From NCBI GenBank assembly GCA_002716125.1, contig PAZH01000009.1, forward strand, positions 1 through 54,985: a DNA stretch of 54,985 nt, given 5' to 3'. The notes beneath the pieces are model-generated. The model had not been told where the DNA came from. It searched no databases and saw only the letters and a list, made by a program, of their open reading frames with translations. Origin of the DNA: Rhodospirillaceae bacterium. GTDB lineage: Bacteria > Pseudomonadota > Alphaproteobacteria > UBA8366. Of the stretch, positions 16,725 to 25,195 are shown piece by piece. The translations under genes and the position numbers were made by a program. The stretch's first letter is position 1; each line of letters starts with the position of its first letter.

Positions 16725-17474
16725 ATGGCCCGCCGGCCAACAAAACGAGTTCCAAGATATCGTGAGATTGCGACGATTCTCCGGTCTGAACTGGCCGAAG
16801 AAGTGTATTCGCTTGGCGGATTGTTCCCGAAAGAACTCGATCTTTGCGAGCGCTTTCAATGCAGCCGTTTCACGATTCGAAATGCGATGGCTGAATTGGA
16901 AGCAGCGGGACTTGTGGAACGCCGAAAGGCGACGGGTACGATCGTTCGCGCCCTGCAACCTGCGGGCTCGTACGTGCAAACCATCAATTCGGTCGAAGGC
17001 CTCTTGCAGTACGCAAAAGGGACAAAGCTCGACATACTGGAGATGATCGAGCTGCAGACCGACTCCGAGTTGGCCGAATGGTTCGATTTGGAGGAAGGCA
17101 CGCGCATAATCCGGTTTGGCGGTTTGCGGACCGAAACCGAAACCGGCCGCCAATTGTGCTGGACCGAGATCTATATTCGGCCCGAATTTTCCGAACTTTT
17201 GAATTTCATCGGTAAAGATGATCGGCCGGTCTATCGCATCATCGAAGACGAGTTCGATGAAAAGGTGCATAAAGTCGAAGTCGAGCTTTCGGCCTGCGGT
17301 CTAACGGACAAACGAGCGACCCAGTTGGATGTCGATGATGGCACCGCGGCACTGCGCGTACATCGGGTGTTTACTGCGTCGGACGGACGCGTCCTAGAAG
17401 TGTCCATCAGCGATCATCCGGAAGACCGTCATTCCTATCACTTGGAGTTTTCGTACGAAACGCTAGGTAGCTAA
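16725..17474 (+). CDS. GntR/HutC-family transcriptional regulator
   Basis: 249 residues. N-terminal winged helix-turn-helix (YREIATILRSELAEEVYSLG, then FPKELDLCERFQCSRFTIRN) followed from about residue 80 by a UTRA ligand-binding domain ending GRVLEVSISDHPEDRHSYHL. HutC-subfamily proteins are usually repressors relieved by a pathway metabolite. It is the first gene of a plus-strand catabolic cluster and lies 24 bases before the CoA-ester lyase gene, which makes it the likely local regulator. Candidate operator in its own promoter (see 16661-16689) and a second TGT-N7-ACA repeat at 18389-18409. The ligand is unknown. Confidence 0.9.
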   Translation: MARRPTKRVPRYREIATILRSELAEEVYSLGGLFPKELDLCERFQCSRFTIRNAMAELEAAGLVERRKATGTIVRALQPAGSYVQTINSVEGLLQYAKGTKLDILEMIELQTDSELAEWFDLEEGTRIIRFGGLRTETETGRQLCWTEIYIRPEFSELLNFIGKDDRPVYRIIEDEFDEKVHKVEVELSACGLTDKRATQLDVDDGTAALRVHRVFTASDGRVLEVSISDHPEDRHSYHLEFSYETLGS

Positions 17475-17498
17475 TCTCAACACCTTGAGAGCGAGCTT

Positions 17499-18377
17499 AT
17501 GGAAGCGAACCGTACGTATTTATTCTGCCCCGGCAACCATCCCCGAAAAGTCGAGAAAGTCTTCGGCGCGGGTGCCGATGTCGTCATTCTCGATTTGGAG
17601 GATGCCGTCGCGATTGCGGAAAAACCGGCAACGCGCGCGGTTGCCGTCGAAGCGCTGAAGCAATCCCGCCGGTGCCGCGGCTATGTGCGCGTGAACGCGT
17701 ACGATACGGAATATTGCTACGGCGATATCTGCGCGATCGTGGGGCCCTGGCTCGATGGGATCGTCTTGCCGAAGTTGGAAAGCGTGGACGATCTGCGCTC
17801 GGTCGACTGGCTCCTGTCCAATCTCGAACGTGAGCGTGGCATGGAAGTCGGCTCCGTGGATGTAATGCCCATTATCGAGACGGCGCGTGGCCAAGACGCG
17901 GTGCGCGCCATCGCGCAGGCGGGCACCCGTATCAAGCGTCTCTCATTCGGGGCGGGCGATTATACCAAGGACCTTGGAATGGAATGGTCGCTTTCGGAAC
18001 ACGAACTCGCCAGCATGCGCGCGGAGATGGTTGTCGCCTCGCGGCTGGGTGAGTTGGAGCCGCCGGTTGACACGGTGTTCATCCACATCAAGGAAGATGA
18101 AGCGTTCCGTGTTTCCTGCGAGTTGGTCCGAGACCTCGGCTTCCAAGGTAAACTCTGCATTCATCCAGGCCAGATTTCGACGGCGAATACCGCGTTTACA
18201 CCGACGGAAGAACAACTCGCTTTCGCAAAGAAAGTCATCGACGCGTTTGCCGAGGCGGAAGCGGCCGGTTCGGCTTCGATCCAGATCGACGGCTATTTCG
18301 TCGACTATCCGATCGTCGATAAAGCGCAGCGGATTGTCGACATTGCGGAAGCGATCGCACGGGCGGAGGCTGCGTGA
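17499..18377 (+). CDS. HpcH/HpaI-type CoA ester lyase (CitE-like)
   Basis: 292 residues, normal for CitE-like single-subunit lyases. Seen: LFCPGNHPRKVEKVF at the N-terminus, the LDLEDAV motif near residue 31, VRVNAYDT (substrate Arg), LPKLES, MPIIETARG (metal Glu), SFGAGDYTKDLG (metal Asp) and KLCIHPGQI near the C-terminus. Family members split (3S)-citramalyl-CoA, malyl-CoA or beta-methylmalyl-CoA into acetyl/propionyl-CoA and a 2-oxo acid. Placed directly after the regulator, it is likely the C-C cleavage step of the cluster. Exact substrate unknown. Cytoplasmic. Confidence 0.9.
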   Translation: MEANRTYLFCPGNHPRKVEKVFGAGADVVILDLEDAVAIAEKPATRAVAVEALKQSRRCRGYVRVNAYDTEYCYGDICAIVGPWLDGIVLPKLESVDDLRSVDWLLSNLERERGMEVGSVDVMPIIETARGQDAVRAIAQAGTRIKRLSFGAGDYTKDLGMEWSLSEHELASMRAEMVVASRLGELEPPVDTVFIHIKEDEAFRVSCELVRDLGFQGKLCIHPGQISTANTAFTPTEEQLAFAKKVIDAFAEAEAAGSASIQIDGYFVDYPIVDKAQRIVDIAEAIARAEAA

Positions 18378-18388
18378 CCGGTAGCGCC

Positions 18389-18409
18389 TGTCTGTGATAT
18401 GTACAGACA
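18389..18409. promoter_or_regulatory. TGTCTGT-N7-ACAGACA inverted repeat, candidate operator
   Basis: Perfect 7-bp arms at 18389-18395 and 18403-18409 with a 7-base spacer, in the 68-base gap between the CoA-ester lyase and MmgE/PrpD genes. It shares the core TGT-N7-ACA with the repeat inside the promoter at 16667-16683. It could equally act as an mRNA hairpin. Confidence 0.4.
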
Positions 18410-18445
18410 AAGTACGCCTCGTTATTTCACCATGGGGGGAAAGCT

Positions 18446-19861
18446 ATGAACGATGCAACGACTGGGTCGATGTCGGGCACGAAGTCCACATTGTCCGAAG
18501 CATTGGCCGATTTCGTCGAGGCGTTCGACCTCGATCAAGTGCCGGGCGATGTATTGGATCGCGCCAAACTGAACATACTCGACGCGCTCGGGATTGGGTT
18601 CGCGTCTGTCGGGTTTGATTTCGCCGAACGGTTGGCGTCCGCGCTCACGGAGATCGGCGGTACGGGAGACTATCCGATCATCGGCATGGATTTGCGTCTT
18701 TCGCAGCGGGATTCGACGCACTTGAACGGCACGCTTATTCACGGGCTCGATTACGACGACACCCATAGCGGCGCCGTCGTCCACACGTCTGCGAGTGCTG
18801 TCCCGACCATGCTTGCGGCCGGTCTGGCGACGGGCGCCGACGGACGCCGCGCGTTGGGCGCCTTCTTGATCGCGTCGGAAGCGGCGAGCCGCATCGGAGC
18901 CGCGGCGAATGGCGGATTCCATCAAAGGGGCTTTCACCCGACGGGCGTTGTCGGGGCATTCGGGTCGGCGATCGGTGCCGGTTATCTCTATGGCCTAAAG
19001 GGCGACCAATTGCTTGACGCTCAAGGCATCGTTTTATCGCAGGCGTCCGCCAGCTTAGAGTTCTTGGACGATGGCGCGTGGACGAAACGGAACCATCCTG
19101 CCTGGGCCAGTGCGTGCGGCCAAACCGCGGCGATGATGGCCAAGCACGGCTATTTCGGACCGCGCAAACCATATGAAGGCCGATACGGTTTGTTCAATCT
19201 GTATATGCGGGACCCGGCGATGGCGGATCCGAGCGTGATTACGGAAGGGCTGGGCCGCGAATGGTCGATGATGGGGATTGCCTTCAAGCCGTATCCGGCC
19301 TGCCATTTCAACCACGCATTTGCCGACGCGACGCTCGCGCTCAAGAACGAACATAAATTGACGCCGGCGGACATTAAATCGATGACGGCCCGGATTCATG
19401 AGGATCAATCGAATGTCGTTTGCGAGCCGGAGGTGAATAAGATGCGGCCGCAGAACGCCTACGACGCGCAGTTCAGCGTGCATTATATTATGTCCGCCAG
19501 CATGTCGCGCGGGCAGTTCACGCTCGATGAATTGGAAGACGATGCCCTGCAAGATCAGACGATTCTCGATCTCTGCAGTAAGTCCGGGTACGAGATCGAC
19601 CCCGAGTCCGCCTATCCGACCTATTATTCGGGCGAAGTGGTGATCGAGACGAACGACGGCCGCCGGCTCGCGCATCGGGAAGCGATCAATCGCGGATCGG
19701 CAGACAATCCGGTCTCACCCGCCGATATTGAGGCAAAATTCTTTGCCAATGCCACGCGCACGGTCGAACGCGCGCAGGCCGAGCGGGTCATGGATGCCGT
19801 AATGAGTTTGGAATCCCACGGTAGCTTGGATGTCTTGGCCGATACACTGGTGAAGAGCTAG
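18446..19861 (+). CDS. MmgE/PrpD family protein (2-methylcitrate dehydratase-like)
   Basis: 471 residues, typical of the family. Seen: LADFVEAFDLDQVPGDVLDR at the N-terminus, LNGTLIHGLDYDDTHSGAVV near residue 95, NGGFHQRGFHPTGVVGAFGS (central signature), and FKPYPACHFNHAFADA, the conserved cysteine/His region. Family members include 2-methylcitrate dehydratase, cis-aconitate decarboxylase and iminodisuccinate epimerase, so dehydration, decarboxylation or isomerisation of a polycarboxylate is possible. Start ATG at 18446 follows GGGGGAAAG. It ends 12 bases before the HpaB-fold gene. Its placement argues for a hydroxy-acid or tricarboxylate substrate (inference). Confidence 0.9.
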   Translation: MNDATTGSMSGTKSTLSEALADFVEAFDLDQVPGDVLDRAKLNILDALGIGFASVGFDFAERLASALTEIGGTGDYPIIGMDLRLSQRDSTHLNGTLIHGLDYDDTHSGAVVHTSASAVPTMLAAGLATGADGRRALGAFLIASEAASRIGAAANGGFHQRGFHPTGVVGAFGSAIGAGYLYGLKGDQLLDAQGIVLSQASASLEFLDDGAWTKRNHPAWASACGQTAAMMAKHGYFGPRKPYEGRYGLFNLYMRDPAMADPSVITEGLGREWSMMGIAFKPYPACHFNHAFADATLALKNEHKLTPADIKSMTARIHEDQSNVVCEPEVNKMRPQNAYDAQFSVHYIMSASMSRGQFTLDELEDDALQDQTILDLCSKSGYEIDPESAYPTYYSGEVVIETNDGRRLAHREAINRGSADNPVSPADIEAKFFANATRTVERAQAERVMDAVMSLESHGSLDVLADTLVKS

Positions 19862-19873
19862 GAGGCGCATACG

Positions 19874-21448
19874 ATGTTCATGACCGCTGCCGACTACCGG
19901 GACTCGTTGCGTCAATATTCACCGCGCGTCTATTGCGAGGGCGAACTTGTCGAAAGCGTCGCCGACGAGGCGCGGTTCATGCCGGGGATCGATGCCGTTG
20001 GCGTGACCTATGATTACGCCTTGGAGGCCGACTATCACCCATTGATGGTGGCGGAACAGCACACGACCGGTAAGGACGTGAACCGAATGCTGCATATCTG
20101 CCGAACGCCGCAGGATCTGATCAATAAGCTGGAAGCCGTCCGATTGATGTGCCGCGAGGTCGGCTGCGCGCAACGTTATCTGACCCACGATGCGTTGAAC
20201 GCGATCTTCCAAGCGACCTACCGAATGGACGAGGACAAAGGGACTGACTATCACCAGCGGTTCCTCAATTACCTGCACAAAGTACAGGACGAAGACCTGA
20301 CACTCGGCGTCGCGATGACGGACGGGAAGGGGGATCGGTCGCTTCGGCCGCACAAGCAGATCAATGTCGACTCATATGTCCATGTGAAAGAGCGTCGCGA
20401 AGACGGCATCGTCCTGCGCGGGGCGAAAGCGATCATCACGGGCGCGCCCTACATGCACGAATATCTCGTCATGCCGTGCCGCAATATGATCGAAGCGGAT
20501 AAGGACTTCGCGATTTGTTGCGCGGTGCCGATCGATGCGGACGGCATTACCATCGTCTCGCGTCCGGCGGGCCGGCCCGGCGAAGCGGATGCGAAGTTCA
20601 GCGCCAAATACGGCCAGACGACCGGTGTGGCGATCTTCGACGATGTGTTTGTGCCGTGGGACCGTGTCTTTATGGATGGCGAGTGGGAGCATTCGCAGTT
20701 CCTCATTTCAACCTACGCAACCCATCATCGGCACAGTTGCATCGGCGCCAGGGCCGGTTTCGGCGATCTGTTGATCGGGGCCGGTGTGTTGATGAGCGAA
20801 ACGAACGGACTTTCCGTCGAAGACACGCCGCATCTCCGCGACGGTATGGTCGACCTCATCAAGATTGTCGAAGGGTTTTACGCGTGCGGTGTCGCGGCTT
20901 CGGTCTATGGTTTTGCCGATCCGGCGGGGAGTTTCCAGCCGGACGGCGTCTTTGCGAATGTCGGCAAGCTGATGCTGGCGACGCAGATTTACGATATGCA
21001 CCGGATCGCGCATGAGGTCTCGGGCGGCCTGATCGTGGCACTGCCGGGCCCGGACGAGGACCACAATCCGGAGACGGCGGGCGATCTGGCGGCCATGCTG
21101 CAGACCCGGCCTGATATACCGCACCAGCGCCGCGCCGATGTTGCGCGCCTGATGGAAGATCTGACCGCTTCGAAGGCCGGGACGTGGATGTCGGTTATCA
21201 GCCTGCATGGCGGCGGCTCGCCGGCGGCCATGAAGCGCGAGATCTACCGCTATTACCCGATCGAGGAACGCAAGGAACTTGTCGAGAAGCTGCTCGACCG
21301 GGGCGTCGTTGCCGAAGACGGCAAACGGGTCTCGAAACAGCCCGGACGCTGTTGCCCCGTCGGCTGCCAGGTGCCCGAAACACCGCAGCTCGACTATCAG
21401 CCCGACGATACGCCGAAACTCGGTAAGCTCGACCCGGCGGCGGAGTGA
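19874..21448 (+). CDS. 4-hydroxyphenylacetate 3-hydroxylase/4-hydroxybutyryl-CoA dehydratase-fold flavoprotein
   Basis: 524 residues, similar to the 490 of AbfD (4-hydroxybutyryl-CoA dehydratase) in overall alignment: VYCEGELVE, DALNAIFQATYRMDEDKGTD, MTDGKGDRS, ADKDFAICCAVPIDADG, IFDDVFVPWDRVF. AbfD binds a [4Fe-4S] cluster through Cys99, Cys103, His292 and Cys299. Here the matching positions are Cys98, Tyr102, His285 and Ala292, so two of four ligands are gone. The enzyme is probably FAD-only: a monooxygenase of HpaB type or an acyl-CoA dehydrogenase-like variant. No HpaC flavin reductase is nearby. The C-terminus carries a long Cys-containing tail (RCCPVGCQVPETPQ). It overlaps the MFS gene by 4 bases (GTGA). 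Confidence 0.85.
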   Translation: MFMTAADYRDSLRQYSPRVYCEGELVESVADEARFMPGIDAVGVTYDYALEADYHPLMVAEQHTTGKDVNRMLHICRTPQDLINKLEAVRLMCREVGCAQRYLTHDALNAIFQATYRMDEDKGTDYHQRFLNYLHKVQDEDLTLGVAMTDGKGDRSLRPHKQINVDSYVHVKERREDGIVLRGAKAIITGAPYMHEYLVMPCRNMIEADKDFAICCAVPIDADGITIVSRPAGRPGEADAKFSAKYGQTTGVAIFDDVFVPWDRVFMDGEWEHSQFLISTYATHHRHSCIGARAGFGDLLIGAGVLMSETNGLSVEDTPHLRDGMVDLIKIVEGFYACGVAASVYGFADPAGSFQPDGVFANVGKLMLATQIYDMHRIAHEVSGGLIVALPGPDEDHNPETAGDLAAMLQTRPDIPHQRRADVARLMEDLTASKAGTWMSVISLHGGGSPAAMKREIYRYYPIEERKELVEKLLDRGVVAEDGKRVSKQPGRCCPVGCQVPETPQLDYQPDDTPKLGKLDPAAE

Positions 21449-22608
21449 GCGGCCCTTCTGAGGAAGAACTGCAGGACCAAAGCTGGCGGAGCCTTTGGCT
21501 CTCATCCGGTGCCTTATCCATCGCACTGCTTGGCGATACGCTGATCTATGTCGTCTTACCGGTGAATGCAGAAGCGTTCGGCGTGAGCCTGTTCTGGGTC
21601 GGCATATTGCTCGCCGCAAATCGTATTATCCGAACCTTTACATATGGTTATGTTGCCCATTTCGCACAGCGGATCGGTCTGAGAAACCTGTGTATCATCG
21701 CAAGCATAACGTCGGTTCTCTCGACACTCAGCTATGCCTATTTTCAAGGATGGCTGCCATTGCTCGCGGGGCGGTTGCTTTGGGGATTGTCCTATGCGGC
21801 CCTGTTGCTCGTGACTTTGGGTTATGCCGCGAGCGACCGGGCCAAGACCGGGACGCGTGTTGGTTCCAGCCGCGCGATCACGCAGCTTGGACCGGTGCTC
21901 GCGTTGACGGGCGGTGCCTGGCTCGCCGGCGTCATAGGGGCCCAGGAAGTCTTCTACGTCTGTGGCCTGCTTTCGCTCATCGCGCTGCCGTTATCCTGGC
22001 TTTTGCCGGCACGCCAAGAAGGGGCTGCAAGAACGCCTCAGCCGCGCCCGGGCATGCTCCCAAAACCCGACCGTTTGGACATGCTGATTTTTTGGTTCGG
22101 CGTTGGGGCGGACGGAATTTTCGTCGTCACGATGACGATCATGCTGGCGCAGCAAACGACACTCGAAGTTGCCATGCTGTCGGGCGGCGCACTGCTGGCG
22201 GGCCGGCATGTCGCGGGAATTATCATGGCGCCCGCCGCGGGTATCGTCGCCGACCGTGTTGGCGTGCAGCGACCGCTTGTTGCGATGTCGGCTTTGCTGA
22301 TCGGCGGTTTGTTTGCCATCGGGTTTGGGTGGTTTGCAATTGGCGCGGTTGCCGTCATCGTCTCGCGCGGGGCCTTGGCTTCACTGTTTCCGGCCGCTGT
22401 GACGCATTTCTCGGAGACGGGCGTGATGCAGCCCCTGGCGCGCAATCAAACATGGCGCGATGTCGGTGCGGCTGTCGGCCCAATCGCCGCCGGCGCTTTG
22501 TTGGGCACCATGTCGCCGGAGCAGATGCATCTGGTGATCGGCGGCGTCTGCGCCGCGGCATTGGCGTTCCTGATGGCCGCACCAGCCTGGCGGCGGAAAA
22601 GCGGCTGA
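21445..22608 (+). CDS. MFS transporter, tandem paralogue A
   Basis: 387 residues, about 12 membrane segments. GTG start overlaps the TGA of the preceding flavoprotein gene, implying translational coupling. Cytoplasmic N-terminus QSWRSLWLSSGA leads into helix 1 (LSIALLGDTLIYVVLPVNAE). Shares near-identical blocks with the next gene: FGVSLFWVGILLAANRIIRT, DRAKTGTRVG, LARNQTWRDVGAAVGPIAAG and SPEQMHLV. Substrate unknown; from context probably the organic acid degraded by this cluster or a product (inference). Confidence 0.9.
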   Translation: MSGPSEEELQDQSWRSLWLSSGALSIALLGDTLIYVVLPVNAEAFGVSLFWVGILLAANRIIRTFTYGYVAHFAQRIGLRNLCIIASITSVLSTLSYAYFQGWLPLLAGRLLWGLSYAALLLVTLGYAASDRAKTGTRVGSSRAITQLGPVLALTGGAWLAGVIGAQEVFYVCGLLSLIALPLSWLLPARQEGAARTPQPRPGMLPKPDRLDMLIFWFGVGADGIFVVTMTIMLAQQTTLEVAMLSGGALLAGRHVAGIIMAPAAGIVADRVGVQRPLVAMSALLIGGLFAIGFGWFAIGAVAVIVSRGALASLFPAAVTHFSETGVMQPLARNQTWRDVGAAVGPIAAGALLGTMSPEQMHLVIGGVCAAALAFLMAAPAWRRKSG

Positions 22609-22677
22609 TCAACCAAGGCTGGCTATCTCGCGAGCCATGACCGACTATCGTCGGATGTTGCCCTACATCAGGCGAAT

Positions 22678-23850
22678 ATGAGCGACCCCAAAGAAACAGC
22701 GAACGGCTCGACGGATAAGAGTTGGCGAAGCTTGTGGATCTCATCCTGGGTCATGTCGCTCTGCTTGTTCGGCGACGCGCTGATTTACATCGTATTGCCG
22801 GTTAATGCGGAGTTGTTTGGCGTCAGCCTTGTTTGGGTGGGCATTCTGCTGGCGGCGAACCGGATTATCCGCACGTTCACCTATGGCTGGGTGGCTCGTC
22901 TCGGCGAATGGATTGGCCTCAAGAACCTTTGCATTTTCGCGAGCTGCACCGCCGTTTTGTCGACCCTCGGGTACGGCCTGTTGGAAGGCGGATTCCCGCT
23001 CTTGGCAGCACGGACGCTTTGGGGTCTTTCCTATGCCGGTCTGCTTCTCGTGACGCTTGCCTATGCGGCGCGGGACCGGGCGAAGACGGGTACAAGAGTA
23101 GGTGTTAGCCGGGCGGTCGAACAGGTCGGCCCCCTATTGGCGATGACCGCCGGAACATGGCTCGCTGGGATTGTCGGCGCGAAGGATGTGTTCCTCTATC
23201 TCGCGCTCGGCTCGGCAATCATCCTGCCGCTTTGTTTCCTCTTGCCCTCGCGACTGCACGATGAGCCGCCCGCACCCGCGGCCTCCCGTCCCAGTATGTT
23301 CCCAAAGCCGGATCGCTTCGATCTGCTCATTTTTTGGATGGGATTTGGTATCGACGGCGTCTTCACACTCACGGTCACAATCATGCTCGCACAACATACC
23401 TCGGTCGAGTGGGCCATGATCGGCGGCGGATTGATTCTTTCCGTGCGGCGGATCTCGGAGATGGTCGTGGCGCCCATATCTGGTGCGATCGCGGACCGCT
23501 TCGGCGTGAAACGGCCGCTGGTCGTGTCATCGCTTCTCGTGATTGTGGGCTTTGCGCTTGTCGGAATAGGCTGGCTGATCGCAGGGGCCGTAGCGCTGGT
23601 ACTCGCGCGCGGTGGGCTCGGGACCCTGTTCCCGGCGGCTGTTGCGTATTTCGCGCCGGAGGGCGTCCTCCAGCCATTGGCGCGAAACCAGACATGGCGC
23701 GATATCGGGGCGGCCGCCGGACCGCTCGCCACTGGTTTTTTGTTGGGCATTTTTTCACCGGAGCAGATGCATCTCGTACTGGCCGCGATTTACGCCGTTT
23801 TCTTCATTTGGCTCATGATGTCGCCGGTCTGGCGCGACGATCGGCGCTAA
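22678..23850 (+). CDS. MFS transporter, tandem paralogue B
   Basis: 390 residues with 12 predicted membrane segments, a clear duplicate of the preceding gene: KSWRSLWISSWVMSLCLFGD, FGVSLVWVGILLAANRIIRT, DRAKTGTRVGVSRA, LARNQTWRDIGAAAGPLATG and SPEQMHLVLA. The copies have diverged in the central loop (HDEPPAPAASRPSMFPKPDR against RTPQPRPGMLPKPDR). The 69-base gap between them is short. Two retained copies suggest either two substrates or a dimeric pair; the sequence does not say which. Confidence 0.9.
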   Translation: MSDPKETANGSTDKSWRSLWISSWVMSLCLFGDALIYIVLPVNAELFGVSLVWVGILLAANRIIRTFTYGWVARLGEWIGLKNLCIFASCTAVLSTLGYGLLEGGFPLLAARTLWGLSYAGLLLVTLAYAARDRAKTGTRVGVSRAVEQVGPLLAMTAGTWLAGIVGAKDVFLYLALGSAIILPLCFLLPSRLHDEPPAPAASRPSMFPKPDRFDLLIFWMGFGIDGVFTLTVTIMLAQHTSVEWAMIGGGLILSVRRISEMVVAPISGAIADRFGVKRPLVVSSLLVIVGFALVGIGWLIAGAVALVLARGGLGTLFPAAVAYFAPEGVLQPLARNQTWRDIGAAAGPLATGFLLGIFSPEQMHLVLAAIYAVFFIWLMMSPVWRDDRR

Positions 23851-23912
23851 CCCGCCTTGCCGGACCTGGTATCGGGAATACCTGATCGAAGAGCAATTGA
23901 TCGGAGGTCGGT

Positions 23913-25130
23913 ATGAGCGAGGCCATCCTCGACGGTATAAAGGTCGTTGAACTCGCAACCTATATCGCGGGACCCGCATCGGGGGTCGTGTTGGCGGATT
24001 TCGGAGCGGACGTGGTGAAGATCGAATCGCCAAACCGTCCCGACCCATTCCGCGGCGGTCATCGCCGGGGCAGCGATGCACCGCTTTCCGAGTATCCGTA
24101 CGGCTACATTGTCGACAATCGGAACAAGCGGGCGATTGCGCTCGACATTAAAACCGAGGCGGGGCGGGCGGCTTTCGAACGCCTCATCCAGACCGCCGAT
24201 GTGTTTATCACCAATATGCCGATACCGACCCGCGAACGATTGAGCATCGGCTACGACGATATCCGGGCGCTCAATGAGCGGATCGTCTATGCGTCGATCT
24301 CCGCGTTCGGCGAGAAGGGACCGGAAGCAGGGCGCCCTGGATTCGACTCGACGGCGCTTTGGGCGCGAACCGGGCTGATGGACCTGGTGAAGCCCGGACC
24401 GGATTCGCCGCCGGCGCGCTCGCTGCCGGGGATGGGCGACCATCCGACGGCCATGTCGCTGTTTGCGGCGATTATGACCGGCCTTTTCCGTCGGGAGCGG
24501 ACCGGCAAAGGCAGCCATGTCTCGACATCGCTGATGGCCAACGGCGTGTGGTGGAACGGTCTTTTGACCCAGGCCATGTTGTGCGGCGGGCAGGTCGTCT
24601 GTCGTCAGCCGCGGGAGAACGCCGCCAACCCCTTGCACAATCTGTATCAAACCCGCGACGGCCGATGGATACATATCATCTTCAACACGAACCTGGATCG
24701 TTGGCCGGAGTTGGCCGCGCTCTTGGGACGTCCCGACATCGGCACCGACCCGCGGTTCGAGAACCAGGCGGCGTGGATCGAGAACAGCAGCGCTTTGATA
24801 CCGATTTTGGAAGCGGCCTTCGCCGAACGCGATTATGCGGATTGGGTCGCGCTGCTTGACGAGCATCGATTTACATACGGCGATATTCGCAAGGTCGACG
24901 ATATTCCATCCGACCCGCAGATGATCGAGGGACGCGCCATCAGGCCGATTGACGACCCGGCGGCGGGTGCGGCCTATGTGGTCGACTCGCCCATTTGGGT
25001 CGAAGACAATGAGAAGGCGGCCCCCGCGATGCCGCCGGAACTCGGCGAGCATACGGAAGAGGTCTTGCGGGATATCGGTTATGACGATGCGGCGCTCGCG
25101 GCATTGAGGGACGCCGGCGCGATTTCCTGA
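23913..25130 (+). CDS. CaiB/BaiF (class III) CoA transferase, tandem paralogue A
   Basis: 405 residues. N-terminal ILDGIKVVELATYIAGPASG, ADFGADVVKIESP and DNRNKRAIALDIKTEAGR are typical class III CoA-transferase features. The catalytic Asp is in GMGDHPTAMSLF near residue 180 (equivalent to Asp169 of formyl-CoA transferase). Moves CoA between carboxylic acids through an aspartyl-CoA anhydride/thioester. Good ribosome site (GGAGG) before ATG 23913. Closest relative in view is the next gene. Likely activates the imported acid using succinyl-CoA or acetyl-CoA as donor (inference). Confidence 0.9.
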   Translation: MSEAILDGIKVVELATYIAGPASGVVLADFGADVVKIESPNRPDPFRGGHRRGSDAPLSEYPYGYIVDNRNKRAIALDIKTEAGRAAFERLIQTADVFITNMPIPTRERLSIGYDDIRALNERIVYASISAFGEKGPEAGRPGFDSTALWARTGLMDLVKPGPDSPPARSLPGMGDHPTAMSLFAAIMTGLFRRERTGKGSHVSTSLMANGVWWNGLLTQAMLCGGQVVCRQPRENAANPLHNLYQTRDGRWIHIIFNTNLDRWPELAALLGRPDIGTDPRFENQAAWIENSSALIPILEAAFAERDYADWVALLDEHRFTYGDIRKVDDIPSDPQMIEGRAIRPIDDPAAGAAYVVDSPIWVEDNEKAAPAMPPELGEHTEEVLRDIGYDDAALAALRDAGAIS

Positions 25131-25195
25131 GGCTTGCCAATCCGCCCCGGGCCGTTACCTATTCCCCGGTGCGTGTGAAGAGCGGGAGTGTAGCC

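Noticed and set aside
23847..25052. 401-codon minus-strand open frame opposite the first CaiB gene
   Set aside because: Antisense shadow: the plus-strand product is a complete CoA transferase with its catalytic Asp, and the minus product has no family features.
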